A stretch of 64,000 nt of DNA from Siphonodentalium dalli (lineage: Eukaryota > Mollusca > Scaphopoda > Gadilida > Siphonodentaliidae), in assembly GCA_032622095.1 (NCBI GenBank), contig CP136064.1, positions 141,439,954 through 141,503,953 on the forward strand. Direction: 5' to 3'. Below are positions 32,436 through 44,256 of the stretch, piece by piece. The notes beneath the pieces were generated by a model. The model had not been told where the DNA came from. It ran no database searches and saw only the letters and a list, made by a program, of their open reading frames with translations. Numbering within the stretch: position 1 is the first letter of the stretch; each line of letters opens with the position of its first letter. A program made the position numbers and the translations under genes.

Positions 32436-34503
32436 TTAAAGGAATACGGTCCTGAAAAAACAATATTATTTTCTTTCAATATACCGATAATATATATATA
32501 AAATGTCCATTGGGCGCATATAATCTAATATTCGGCCGCCAATCGTTATTTTTATAACGATTAAAAAAAATTCCGAAGTTAGCCGAAGATTTTATTGTTG
32601 ACGAAGTCACATGATTATCAGCCCGATCACGTGATTGTCACATGTAAACAGAAGCATAGCACGTGATCGATCACGTGGTAACTCATTGACAACGCATATA
32701 TGCGCGACGGCGGTATTTTAAGTTTGCATGTAGTCGATCGCGACCTTTGAAGATTGTCGCGTAATCACACTGCGAATGCAAAACTTCGCCGAAAACATCG
32801 CCTTTCTCGTAATTAAATGTCTTTATCGTGTTATTATTACTATTATTATATGTATCGCGATGTGTTGTTACTATAAAGCCATGCCCGTATATTATTCAGT
32901 TTTGCGCGCATTTATCTATATAAACGCGTGCTCGTGTTTATATATATTTTTTCGTTACCGGAATAGTCCAAGTTATATTATATATGCATATCAAGATTGC
33001 ATATATACGCGAAGACTTGCACAGTTATTAGGCAATTATCATCTCGTAAACATTCCAATTTCCAGATGCCATTAGTCGTGTGTCAATAAAGAGCGTTTCG
33101 TTTTAATTTATCGTAACGCGGTAAAACAACACAAAATTGGTTTATTGCTGTCGGATTTAATCAATTATAATCAAGTCATTCATTACCAATATGATATGAT
33201 AAGTTCATTTTTCCTTGGTTATGAATCATGTATATATGGTGTATATATATTTCGGAATATTGCTTCCCCCACCCCAAAACAATCTTGCCGAATGTCACTG
33301 ATGGAAATTCACTGCATCTATGCATGGTTATTGGCCTATAAAATTAGCACTCTAGCGATGCGGTCTATTGAATATCCAGGTCATAAATCGACCTCCATGT
33401 GTCCATTACGCATAACAATAGGGTTATAAAATATATAAATGTTCGCCGTGGTTCGTTTAAACATCCAATCATATATAACACTTTTTGAAGGAGGGATAAT
33501 AATTCGGTTTAATATGGAATCACATATTCAAGTGCTCTTTATTCGCAATATATCGTAATAGTGAACGCTCTTTATTGCGTCAAAGTAAAGGGACTCGACT
33601 TAGAACAGTTGTTCTAGTGATTGTTTACCGATTACAACAATACAGGCCAATACATGTATAGTACCGTATTAGGAAAACTCTTAACATAGAACGCTCTTTA
33701 TTGAGCCATGGTGAAGGAAATGGGGACTCGACTTAGAATATTTGTCATCGTGAATTATTCATCAACATACTCCCCACTTTAACTGCAATTGTATGTATTC
33801 GTAACCATGACTGACTCGTCAAATTAAACGCTCTTTATTTGGTATATGTAATCGGTTTCTGATTTTGCGCAACAGGTTTCCCACAGAAATCCCGTCACTA
33901 GACCGGCCACGGCCGAAAACACTGCATTTATATGGCATTGTCACGAATGAATGATTGTAAATACGGGACACTCGGGGCATATATACGGAAAATTAAAACA
34001 AAATCGCAAACACGCACCCGAATAAAGTTCACATGCCGGCTCGTGTTTTTATAAGCTTTATACGAAAGTGTTATCTACCCCGCTCAATTGTCCCTCTATA
34101 TTTTTTGTCAAAACAATACCGTAACTTTCCAAACAGCACTTAAGACAAATCACAAGTGAAGATAACTCACCGCGCGATGACAATTCACCATGTGTACACA
34201 ATGCTATTGATATGCCCCGCAGTAATTCCATTACACTCACGCGCTGATGTCGATTCCGGATTTTCCATCGCCATATAGGTAGACATAATTAACTCCGACT
34301 CCAATTCCCTGTTTTTAATTAGTTTACCTCGCTTGACGTAATGCGAGGTTTTGCGACGGAGATAGCCGACAACCGGTGGTGGTATTATTTATTTATTTCT
34401 CGGCTTATTTATTACGCGATTTTTATGGGACTTGGATCATTGTGATCACAATAGGGGTGGCTTTCCGATAGAGTTTTGTTGTTTCATGAGGATAGTAATC
34501 CTT
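32436..34503 (-). repeat. THAP-gene module, copy 2 (inverted, internally deleted)
   Basis: Reverse-complement match to 11500-15555 with two large absences (copy-1 12230-13250 and 13795-14985). The THAP remnant lies at about 33850-33950 and reads MPYKCSVFGR before a deletion joins it to AATAAAGAGCG-repeat sequence. A ~180-bp piece at about 32905-33080 has the same orientation as in copy 1, although its flanks are inverted. The TATA-like site is at 34043-34059. Confidence 0.75.
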
Positions 34504-34506
34504 TAA

Positions 34507-34896
34507 GGGGGAGGTCAAGTGACCAATCATTTTGAATGGGGATTTGCATGCAAACCACCTCAGCAAAAGTTATATATCAAGCATTGTCTGGGAACTAAAG
34601 CAGCCATATGATTAAACAGACATAACATTTAACTGGCGGCTGGGCAATTTTTGCTATAAATTTATTTTTGAGAATTTATTTCTGGAATTACATCACGAAA
34701 AATCAATACAAAATTTAAAAATAAAAAGATAAATACATCAACTTTCTCAATGGAACAAATTGTAAGATAAATGTGTATTGTTTTCAATACCGCACACAGT
34801 CATGCACACCCAGAAATATCTACAATTTGTAACTTTTACTGCGGAGGTTTGCTTGCATGGAAATGTCCATTCAAAATTGGTCACTTGACCTCCTCC
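34507..34896. mobile_element. piggyBac-type MITE (390 bp) with TTAA duplication
   Basis: TTAA at 34503-34506 and 34897-34900. Inverted ends of about 50 bp share GGAGGTCAAGTGACCAAT and CATTTTGAATGG-type words. It sits in the THAP-module copy 2 at the point where copy 1 reads an uninterrupted CTTAAAGGAT (11494-11503). Confidence 0.8.
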
Positions 34897-35034
34897 TTAA
34901 TTTGCTGCATTGTCGAATTATGAAATTTTACCGTAATCCAGTGCTGCCGTAAACAATGCAAATTTTGATTTTGTACGAGTAATTTTGCGATGAGGTAATT
35001 AATGTCCTCGTTTGGGACATCGGTCACCGTTTAA

Positions 35035-35110
35035 TGTATCAATAGAAGAATAAAGACTCAAATAAATTATTCCCCTACCCCGGTTTATAGTATACTTTCA
35101 GTGTGGCATG
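35035..35110 (+). repeat. Direct repeat flanking the inverted THAP module, right copy
   Basis: Partner of 32325-32400, in the same order and orientation, ending AGTGTGGCATG. Confidence 0.6.
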
Positions 35111-35518
35111 TGGATCGTCTTACATTTTCAATTTGTCATTCAATATGAAACTCACATTTAATGTGGACGCAAAACATGGTTTTACAGTAGCCCAAAATGT
35201 GACACATCTCTGCACATGCTATATTTGCGACATCGTCGGATTCTGAGAATACCGTAAACCCAGTTCTAGTAGTGACGTTAACATTGCAAATCTTCATACA
35301 TGCTCCCAATGATGCCGACAGCAAGTCAGCTTATTTGGTAATTCAGCAGCGTGACAAAATTCGTAATTTTGTGATGTCTCCATATTAAATTTCTTGTGCG
35401 ATTTGAGTTTTTCAAGTGTGGTAGATATGAATATTCCACCAGTACAAAAACTTTTTAAAGTTCGAAAGAATAACACGGCTAGGGAATATATTTCTTAGTT
35501 ATCACCTGTTCCTGAATA

Positions 35519-35881
35519 ATGTACTCCACTGTACGTGAAGGTTCCATCTCGAAATTGCACTATAACTCACGCCCAGTGCAAATACATCACTGCAGATTGC
35601 GACTTGGTTGTAGTTTTCTTAATAAAGACCTGTGTGAAAATTATCTCAGATCAAGTCCTCATTGTGTGCGTGGAAGCGATGAAACTGCGAACCATTTCTT
35701 ATTCCACTGCCCAGTATACAGTAGACAAAGAAACGAACGTTTTTCTGGTAATTTGGAAAGAACAACAATCGAGAGCGCACTGAACGGCACCACGATCTCA
35801 AATAGTCTGAGGGAAAATATTTTTATATTTAAAACAGTCCAGAAATTCATAATCATGACAAAACGCTTTTCGAGCTATTAA
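35519..35881 (+). pseudogene. Non-LTR retrotransposon ORF2, C-terminal fragment
   Basis: The frame reads IHHCRLRLGCSFLNKDLCEN, then a decayed C-x-C position (CVRGSDET) and NHFLFHCPVYSRQRNERF. The H..R.R.G.S.LN...... and HF..HCP.Y...R pattern is the post-RT zinc-knuckle-like end of LINE proteins such as CR1 or RTE types. It is unrelated in sequence to the fragment at 12486-13087. Polymerase and endonuclease are absent. The frame ends naturally at a stop. Confidence 0.75.
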
Positions 35882-35884
35882 ATA

Positions 35885-37300
35885 TATATACAGATTATAT
35901 GGCACTGCTCAATAATAGTTACATTGAGTAAATATCCAATATATGGATAGATTAAAATAGCTGATGACCAACACGACAGGTGACACACAAATGACACACA
36001 AATGTTGTATATATGTTCGTGTCTGTATTGCTCTTAATTCTATAATATATTAGACATGGTGTAAACATTTAGTACATGAATATACCAATTCATTACCTGT
36101 CTCCGACAACTCCACGACGGGAAGCGACTCGAGTAATGCAAGCATAATATTGCTTGCTTTGTCGCACCATTTTATATTATGTCCACCGATGATAAGGTAA
36201 CTTGTGGAGACGACATATATAAGCCATATATAGGCTTACAGCCGAATCCACTCCCATACACAAGGAACATGGTAACATGAATTACCAATGTATTACATTG
36301 TAATACGTTATTATTGGGAATAAATATTTTTAAACCAGACAATGTATAAAGTCACAGAATTGTGCAATTCATGACATCACTTGCACGCATGTAGCATGTA
36401 AATTGGAATGTTTCTGTTTGGTTAGCTGAGTGATTGTATCAAGCCAAAATGTTTACCTGTGTCTTGTTTTGGCCTGATTCCTATTGTCATTTTGAGAGAC
36501 ACAATGTAGCATATACGGCACTCAAAAGCGACCTGTCGACAGGGAAGTGGCTAGAGGGTCTTCATTGGGGTGTCCAACTTGGAATTTCAAACCACACCGC
36601 ACCCCCTGATTCAGAACAAACTGACAAGTTTGCTAATTCCATTTGCACCCCACAGCTTTTCCTGATAGCAAAATCCTAGTATCTATAGACTTGCCTCCAA
36701 GCTTTCTAAGTGCTGGAAATTTCCAACCTTACACCCCCTCCTAAGGTTGGAAAGTTACCAACTGATGGTCAAAACAAGACAGTCAAAGACTGTGGGGTCG
36801 CTCACCAGACTGCAAAGATTGATAAGACTGGGACTTTGAAGACCATAACAGTCAGAACTTTTCATAATCACTTTAAAAGAAGTAGATCTAAACAGGATAT
36901 GTGGCTAGAGAGGCTTCATGAATGTAGATCAGTGAATATCAAATTACCAAATCTACAAAATCTACCTTGAAATTACCAAATCTAACTTGAAATTACCAAC
37001 TGTACACTAGTGATCACCCCCTCCTCCAGCTCAAGAAGTCCCCTCTCGCCCGGGCTCCAGACTCCCAAGTCTTAGGTTGAAATTTCACAACCGACATCTC
37101 AAACTTTCTCAATTGTTGGAAATTTTCAATCTCACAAGCGCTTTATATAAAACCATTTAGACATGTTTAAAGCCCAATTATCCATGGACCAAAAAACACT
37201 ATATGTATGTCAAATTAATCAGTCAGGTAGTTCCAAGGTAGACGTTTTAATGAATTTTGTATTTTAATGATTTTTTAGACACAAAAGTCTTAAGTCCCCA
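35885..37300. other. Mostly unannotated intronic DNA with two old repeat pieces
   Basis: The block shared with 19346-19430 lies at 36773-36856. Fragments of the TTGGAAATTTCCAA repeat (see 9063) lie at about 36705-36765 and 37065-37145. The remainder shows no exon or structured element. The open frames at 36434 and 36710 follow no recognisable family. Confidence 0.4.
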
Positions 37301-37304
37301 TAGT

Positions 37305-37946
37305 CCCGTCATTTCTTAACGGGTTGACCTCATGTTAACAGATCTGAATCTCAGTCACTAAAGGATCCTCCATACTATATGGTCCAACCTCTCTTGAGAA
37401 GACATTATAGGTATTACTATAGAGACATACAGTTTTGTCCCTGCTCCCACCCTATTTAACCTGGTGACCCCATCTGCATAAATTTGAATCCCAGACACCA
37501 AAGAACCCTTCATACTAAATATCAGTAAAATAAACCTGACGGTCCATGTAAAGGAATCATATTAAGAGGAAAACTGTCCTTTGCTTGGCCCCTATTTGAC
37601 CAGGATGACCCCATTTGAACAAATCTGAACTACAGTCACCAAAGGACCCTTCATACCAAATATGAACCAATTCAACCTGATGGTACACAAAAAGTCGTTT
37701 TTAAGAATTACTATGGAGGGCAAGAGTTATGGCCCTGGCTTCACAACTATTTGACAGAGTGACCTCATTTGAACAAATCTGAATGTGAGTCACCTAGGGA
37801 ACATCCACACCAAATATGAACCCATTCAGTCTTATGATCTAGAGAAGATGTTCAAAGAATTGCTGACAGATGGATGGACGGACAGACAGATGAACAGGTG
37901 ACAGATGAGAAGTGATGACTATAGCTTCTTCTCATGTGAGCTTCAA
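37305..37946 (-). mobile_element. HINE/pearl-like family B copy
   Basis: About four ~150-bp monomers each with CCC-TATTTGACC-GGTGACC, AACAAATCTGAA and CAAATAT words, then a GGATGGACGGACAGACAG tract and a decayed right end AGTGATGACTATAGCTTCTT. The left end is not clear. Confidence 0.7.
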
Positions 37947-38364
37947 ATTTACATTTCATTGAACAAATCTGTCAGTCACCCCCCCCCCCCCAACACTGTG
38001 GGGACATCCCTGTGAGAATATGACATACAACATTTATTTGAATGCCAGACTACATTAGCTTAACAAAATTCCATGACCTTGAGAGCAAGTGCATTCTCTG
38101 AGAATTATATTCCATTCATGAAACCATCAGCTACCAGTGTCTGAGAGGTGTTGACATAGATAATTAGGTTTTAACGACTGCACACACAGCTTTTTGATAC
38201 TCCTACAGCTGTGATCAAAACAAGGATTTTAATGGGGTGAACAAGGAAGAGATAACATGGTATGATACAGTGTGGTGTGGCAGGGACAGGAGGTGGGGTG
38301 GGGGAGGGTGGGGTTGGGTAGCTGTGATATGTCTAAAAAAATCAAAGGTCAAAATGCAAAAATG

Positions 38365-38906
38365 TTTTTTTTTTTAGAGTATTGTCCCTGGCTCTGCCCC
38401 TATTTGACCCAGTGACCCCATTTGAACAAATCTGAACCCCAGTCACCCAAGGTCTCTCTGTACCAAATATAAGCTAAATCGGCCAAATATTTTTTTAGAA
38501 GAAGTCATTGTAAGAATTACTATGAGTTATGGCCCTGGTTTCTCAACTAATTGACCAGGTGACCTCATCTGAACACCAGTCACCCAAGGACCCTCCATAC
38601 CAAATATTAGCTAAATCGGCCCAATGGTTCTGAACAAGAAGTCGTTGTAAGAATTACTATGTAGGAATAGAGTTATGGCCCTGGCTTCGCAACTATTTGA
38701 CCCAGTGACCTCATTTGAACAAATCTGAATGAGAGTCACCTAGGGAACATCCACACCAAATATGAACCAATTCGGTCTTCCGGTTTCAGAGGAGAAGATG
38801 TTCAAATAATTGTTGACGGACGGATGGACGGACGGATGGACGGACGACGGACGAGGAGTGATGACTATAGCTCCACCGGAGACTTCGTCTCAGGTGAGCT
38901 AAAAAT
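38365..38906 (-). mobile_element. HINE/pearl-like family B copy, well preserved
   Basis: A T-run leads into GTCCCTGGCTCTGCCCC. Three ~150-bp monomers follow, starting at GGCCCTGG-type words at about 38385, 38533 and 38680. Then come a (GGAC)n/(GGATGGAC) tract and the right end CTCCACCGGAGACTTCGTCT ending GTGAGCTAAAAA. The end CTCCACCGGAG is a small palindrome. The terminal GAGCTAAAAA is shared with family A. Confidence 0.8.
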
Positions 38907-38909
38907 TGA

Positions 38910-39714
38910 CATAAGGCGATTCAACAAAGATTCCTTGTTTCTCATCAGCGCCCGCCCCGATTTTATCACCCGTCTCTAATTTTTTTGTATTTTATAAATG
39001 ATCAAAATCGCACATAAACGCGCGAAGACAAAACATTGGTCAAGCGGTAATTAAAACGCTAGTGTGTAACACTATGTGGTTTTGTTGTTTATCACGATAT
39101 GTAACATAAATCACGATGTACATGTAGTACGTGCATATGCAATTTTTATTACAGAAGATACCCATACCCGTTGTTGGGTCTTTTTTACAATAGAATATAC
39201 TGGTATAGCAACTAAAAGTGGTAAGCATACTTGGCTGTCGGAACAAAAGTTTGCTAGAATGTGTGTAATATGTATAGCAAGATATAAATATTGAAGTTGG
39301 AACTGTGTAAACCAGATTCAAGTATGTACTGAAACTGATTGGATAATGTCTTTTGTGAGGAGTCCTATTCTTATATCAAACAAAAAGCTTTGTCTTGGCT
39401 AACATATAGGAAGGCATAATTATTACAAAGAACAGTAACTTCTGACCTATAACTTAAGGAACTTCAATTTTATATTGCTATGAATAAATCTTAAATTGAT
39501 GGATTGTAGGCCACTCAGGGGCGATGCCTTTTGATAATTTAACAGCGTTTTTAATGTCATACTCTGGGAGGGCCAGTGAATAATTTAAATCCTGTGTAAA
39601 TCATCTCACATTAGCTTCTGACCAATGTTCCATTTTAACCACATAATGACATCTAAATGACAAAAAGGTGATTGTCTAAATTTACTATGAGTTGACTTAG
39701 AAATTACAATATAA
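38910..39714. other. Intronic DNA, no supported features
   Basis: AT-rich. Overlapping open frames on both strands at 39040-39321 look random. No repeat was matched. Confidence 0.4.
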
Positions 39715-39861
39715 CGAGAGGCCGATCACGATCGGCAGATGTTTAACCCATACCTTGGCGCTAGCGATTAGCTATAACTGATAATTGGTCAAAGATATGA
39801 TCACAGTAATACATATATCAGTACCTAACTTAAAATCAAAAGGTCAAATAATTTGTCTTAA

Positions 39862-40993
39862 CCATTTGAACCCTGGCTCCCCACAAAGATCGACACCATG
39901 ACCCTGGGCTCCCAGTGTTATTTTGTATTTATTGTAGACTTTGTTTAGGCGCAATGGGTGGGTTCTGTTTAAGTGGTGCCACAGATCTGAAACTTAACAT
40001 GTATGTTCCCCATGGACCACTGAGTATTTTAAGACCTGGATACATTGCCACACGATCTCTCCCTGGCAACGGTTGCTATGCAGCTACCCGAAATCGAATG
40101 TAAAATGCAATTATAGCTTTTATCGACGTATTTCAGCCCTAGGAAATGGCGTTTTCGATGCAGCCCATGCCCCACTGCTAACCCTAAATGATCCAATGAC
40201 ACCATTGCCCTGAGCATTCAATCGTATTATGCCCCATTTTATACATTTCCTAGGCGCATGTTACGTTTTTTCGAAATCACGTGACGAGCGTTTTGGTTGG
40301 TCTCGTCGACAATCAAATGCCAGAGTGCATCAACCCAGAATAAATTTAAGTACTCCACCTTGGGGTGTACTGTCCATACTTATTGAAGTTGGTACATTCT
40401 TTGGTCCCGGCTTCTCGTTCGGTGTAAAGGTACGTATGACAAACGAATTTGCGTCCCTTTTCAACGTATGGACATTTAATATGGTCACCGTGACTAATTG
40501 CAGGTATGAAGCCACGCCCCCTGCCACGCCCCTACCTCGACTCCCACAACACCCCATACATTGATCTCTTGTTGTATCTCTACTTGAAAAAACGCCACCC
40601 ACTCCTGGGGCGACTGACGTCTCAATATCTCCCAGTGTCACTGTGCTTTCGTTCTCCCATTCTAACTCACAAATGGCTTAGTCATCATCATCGAAATCTT
40701 CAGGGTCCGATTCCAAAATTTGCCGGACCACCTCGTCTCCGGAAAATGTTTTAGGCTTCATAATTCATGATGTTGTGTGCTTAAACACAATAGCAACAAG
40801 ACACAAAGAAAAACATTATTATTGGAGAAGCAGACGACCGCGACGATGTATGTAAACAACAAACACGTGGCGGTCGATATATGGCCGGTCCAGCTGCCGG
40901 TATAGCTGCCGGTATACCGGCCGGTATACCGGCCGCTGGGGTATTTGGGGATTCACGCAGCGGCCGGTTTTCCGGCCGCTCGGGTTCAAAGGG
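39862..40993. mobile_element. piggyBac-like element (1.13 kb), TTAA duplication, empty site in window
   Basis: TTAA at 39858-39861 and 40994-40997. The ends are CCATTTGAACCCTGG and the complement of GGGTTCAAAGGG. Repeat A copy 2 reads AATTTGTCTTAAGGGGTGGGG at 49588-49608 without interruption. GC-rich palindromes (GGTATACCGGCCGGTATACC) crowd the right subterminal region at 40880-40985. It keeps only the first 27 codons of a transposase-like frame. Confidence 0.8.
40678..40761 (-). pseudogene. piggyBac transposase N-terminus remnant (27 codons)
   Basis: The minus strand reads MKPKTFSGDEVVRQILESDP followed by EDFDDDD and a TAA stop. Short acidic N-termini with a -L-SD-ED- pattern are usual at the start of piggyBac/PGBD transposases. 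Its place inside a TTAA-bounded element supports this. The catalytic DDD domain is missing, so this is a deletion derivative. Confidence 0.5.
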
Positions 40994-41395
40994 TTAAGAA
41001 GGGGTTAAAGTAATTGCGGTGGGGGAGGAGTCGTTTTAAATCTCATAACTCTGTCCCTATTCACACAAGGACCTCTCACTGTGAGATCCAATTGTTTAGC
41101 CATTAATCAATTTGACAGATAGGATAAAAAATTATCCAGCCAGCAGGTTGTTCATCTTTACCTTCATACAACCACCCCCTAGAGCTATGTAACATATGTC
41201 ATCACTCAATTAATAACAGATTTCGCTAGGAATGACATCTATTAAAGGTATTCTCATATACTCTGGATATTGGATGTTCACATGGCAAATTATTGATATC
41301 ATTATATTACATGCAACTATTGCAATAAAATCTTCACATTTTTAATACAGGACATCACACCTAATTAATGGAATACAACTAAAACAAATTAGAGT

Positions 41396-41793
41396 CAATG
41401 ACAAATGTTTTTTTAATTAAATAATTTTTTTATTATTATAAAAGTTTTGTATTATTATAAAAGTTTTTAAATATTTTTTTATGTTAAATTGAGCGAGGAA
41501 ATTCAATCTAAAAAAATATGAAAAATCAAAATTTCAAATTTAAAAAAAAGAAAGGGTCATAACTCCTTTAAAATAAATCGGATCGAACCCATATTCAAAC
41601 TCGAACTGTATTTTGGGAAACCTATATACAAAATTTGGTTCCGATCAAATAGAAAATGTTAAGAGTTATCGCATTATGCCTAAAGTGTCTACGAACTGAC
41701 AGACAGACAGATATAGACGGACGGACAGACGAGTGGTCAATCCGGACATTAACACTATGTGCACCATACTATGGTATAGGTACACATAAAAAG
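41396..41793 (-). mobile_element. HINE/pearl-like family C copy
   Basis: The hairpin end AGTCAATGACAAATG is followed by T-rich sequence, TTAAATTGAGCGAGGAAATTC and one core monomer with GGTCATAACTCC, CGGATCGAACCCATATTCAA and TTATCGCATTATGC. A GACAGACAGATATAGACGGACGG tract leads to the right end, a hairpin CACCATACTATGGTATAGGT and then ACATAAAAA. Confidence 0.75.
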
Positions 41794-41879
41794 TTTTATC
41801 TCATGCAGAGTACAGGAAAAATACATCAAACCTGGTGTGCCCCTTTAATATTTCAATTCACATTTGTAATCAATTGAAA

Positions 41880-42359
41880 TCAATGTCGTAAAAGCTTTCC
41901 ATTAATATATAGATAAAACAAACTAGACCTACAGTTCTAAAAGTGTTATGAACAATTATTTTTTTCCCATAGACTGATACAGAGCTCTCAAGTTTTTAAA
42001 GGTTTGAAAACCAAAGTTGTCTTCCCATGCAACCAGCAAAATTCCAATGGTAATGCTATTAAACAATGAAACCAGATTATGCCTTTAAGATGAAATTTAA
42101 ATAACCATGCATATAAAATATAATAGTATAAACATTACACCTATGATATGGCCAGAGATACTTATAGAGTATAAAGTATATCTGATATAGCCAACACATC
42201 TCCTAGCAGTTAATTATTAAACTCAATACAAGAGAGAGACAACTTCATGGCATTGTAACTGGATACTATCTCTGTGTCTTCATAGCATTGTGAACCTGAT
42301 TTATTAGATACTATCTGGACAGTGCCACCTGTGTATCTTTGATATATTTTAGCGATGAA
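41880..42359. other. Intronic DNA, no supported features
   Basis: AT-rich sequence between two family C copies. Nothing was recognised. Confidence 0.4.
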
Positions 42360-42906
42360 TAAAATAATCAAAGGGCCATAACTCCATTAAAAAGTACCGG
42401 ATCAAACCCTTATTCGAACTCGATCTGTATTTTGAGTTGAGAAACTCACATACAAAATTTGGTTCATATCAGTTGAAAAATTGTTGATTTATCAAAGCAT
42501 TCATGAATTCGATGTCAAAGGGCCATAACTCCATTAAAAAATATTGGATCAAACCCATATTCGAACTCGATATGTATTTTGGGCTGAGCAACTCACATAC
42601 CAAATTTGGTTACAGTCAGATAATTTTTTTTTTAGTTATGGCATGCATGAATTCTAAGTTGAAAAAGGACCATAACTCCGTAAAAAAAACTCGGATCAAA
42701 CCCATATTCGAACTCGATCTGTATTTGGTGCTGAGAAATTCATATAAAAAATTTGGTTCCGATCAGATAGAAAATATTTCAGTTATCGCACCATGCGTAA
42801 AGTGTCTACAGACAGACGGATGGACGGACGAACGGACTAACTATGAGTGGTCAATCCGGACAACGACACTATGTTTACCATACTATGGTATGGGTAAACA
42901 TAAAAA
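42360..42906 (-). mobile_element. HINE/pearl-like family C, three core monomers
   Basis: Monomers start at about 42372, 42518 and 42663 with AAAGG-CCATAACTCC and carry GGATCAAACCCATATTCGAA and CTCACATAC-AAATTTGGTT. They are followed by ACAGACGGATGGACGGACG and the terminal hairpin GTTTACCATAC...GGTAAAC, then ATAAAAA. The left hairpin end is not evident, so it may be truncated. Confidence 0.75.
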
Positions 42907-43157
42907 CAAAACGCCCTCCCGCCCCATTGTCAGAAAAAAGTCTGATGAGAAACAAGGAATCTCTGTTGAATGGCCTAAAGTAGGACAATTTAACAAATGG
43001 ATGTTGATTTGCTTGTGTTCCATTGAGTATGGATGCAAGTTGGTCTGACATTTTGCGTGTAACCACAAAGCAGTTGGAGTCTTGCGTGACGTACTTTCGA
43101 CCAACCAACACCACAGCATTCATGTTCCACGATGCGAATGCATATGTGATTGTAAAT

Positions 43158-43240
43158 ATATAACGAGAGGCCGATCACGATCGGCAGATGTTTAACCCAT
43201 CCCTTGGCGATAGTTAATTGCTATGATCGGAATCATAATC
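43158..43240. repeat. Repeat A left-end fragment
   Basis: GAGAGGCCGATCACGATCGG followed by CAGATGTTTAACCCATCCCT matches 39715-39760, then diverges. Confidence 0.7.
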
Positions 43241-43584
43241 TAGAGTTTTTATGTTGAATTACAGCGTATGCTGTACTAAAGTAGTATAGACAAATGAACA
43301 TAACAACACAAATTATTTGAATTTATGGGTTAAAAGGGAAGGGTTAATATAACATCAAAACTATAGAGCATGTCACCACTTCCACAGTGTGAGCAGTTCT
43401 ATTTTTGTTGTTGCAATTTGCCATGTCAGATATCAAAATAACATAGTCAATTAATAATGGGAAAGGTTAAATGACATCGAATGGGTAAAAGAGGTTAATA
43501 TTTTACAAAATGATCAACTGATCAGTACCAAAAACGATAGGCGGTGAGAGGCGCTTTATCAAAAACCTGGAAATGTAAAATTTG

Positions 43585-43808
43585 AATTATATATAAACAA
43601 GGAGTTCAATCTAAATAAAAATAAAAAAAAACAAATTTCATGAGCTGAGAACCTCATATATACGATCAGATAGATAACATTTCAGTTATCGCACCATGCG
43701 TAAAGTGTCTACAGTCACAGATGGACAGTGTACATTTACGATCAACGAGTGGTCAATCCGTATGTCAACACTATGTGTACCATACAATGTATGAGTACAC
43801 ATAAAAAT
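43585..43808 (-). repeat. HINE/pearl-like family C, short degenerate copy
   Basis: The spacer CAAGGAGTTCAATCTAAA is followed by a truncated monomer with ATTTCAGTTATCGCACCATG, a decayed tract and GTGGTCAATCCG. The right end is GTGTACCATACAATGTATGA and then ACACATAAAAA. Confidence 0.65.
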
Positions 43809-44256
43809 AGCGTTAATTTTTCTCAACAGCATCAGTTTGCCCTACCAACATCATAGCAATTCAGCAGCCCCACAAACATAATAGCAAATTATCAAGACAA
43901 CTTGACAAGGGGTTGTTATACACATATGATGGAATCAGATACCTAGGAGCACAATGCATATATTTAAAATAGTCTGTGGGGCTATTAATAATGTCTGCCA
44001 GCTGGCCTTAACCTGTCATAATTGATAAATGAGCATCATAATACATGGGAGAGTTTAACAGGTGGTATCTGATAAACAAATATTGCTAGCCTCCTGGGAG
44101 TCATTGTTCTTATAACATGTGGATTTTGGTAATTTTACATTAGTCCTGGGTAGGTTATGTTACAGAAGTCCAGTCAGTGCACACAATATTGTTAGGATCA
44201 CTCAGACCATTATAAAGATAGCAGATGTAAGAACTGGATATCTAAATGAAAATAAA
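43809..44256. other. Intronic DNA, no supported features
   Basis: Unique-looking AT-rich DNA. No exon or repeat was recognised. Confidence 0.4.

Larger units (their letters stand above)
39715..41380. repeat. Dispersed repeat A, copy 1 (contains a piggyBac element)
   Basis: Left part 39715-39861 starts GAGAGGCCGATCACGATCGG, shared with 43158-43240, and includes TCAAAGATATGATCACAGTA, shared with 49505. Right part 40994-41380 includes CATAACTCTGTCCCTATTCA, GACAGATAGGATAA, ATACTCTGGATATTGGATGT and TGCAACTATTGCAATAAAAT, shared with 49595-49690 and with 52444-52478 plus 58873-59125. The family's nature is unknown; no ORF is conserved. Confidence 0.75.

Noticed and set aside
32776-33429. Hydrophobic 94-99 codon frames as membrane proteins
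   Set aside because: They lie in the inverted THAP module, consist of Tyr/Ile-rich translation of AT-rich DNA and are not open in the first module copy.
40229-40641. 111- and 103-codon frames on opposite strands
   Set aside because: Both lie inside the TTAA-bounded piggyBac element in a GC-richer stretch, do not resemble transposase and overlap each other antisense.
42503-43048. A 181-codon open frame on the plus strand
   Set aside because: It runs across tandem family C monomers and the peptide repeats with the monomer period (HNS-KK---KPIFELD). Open by chance in a low-stop repeat frame; not a gene.
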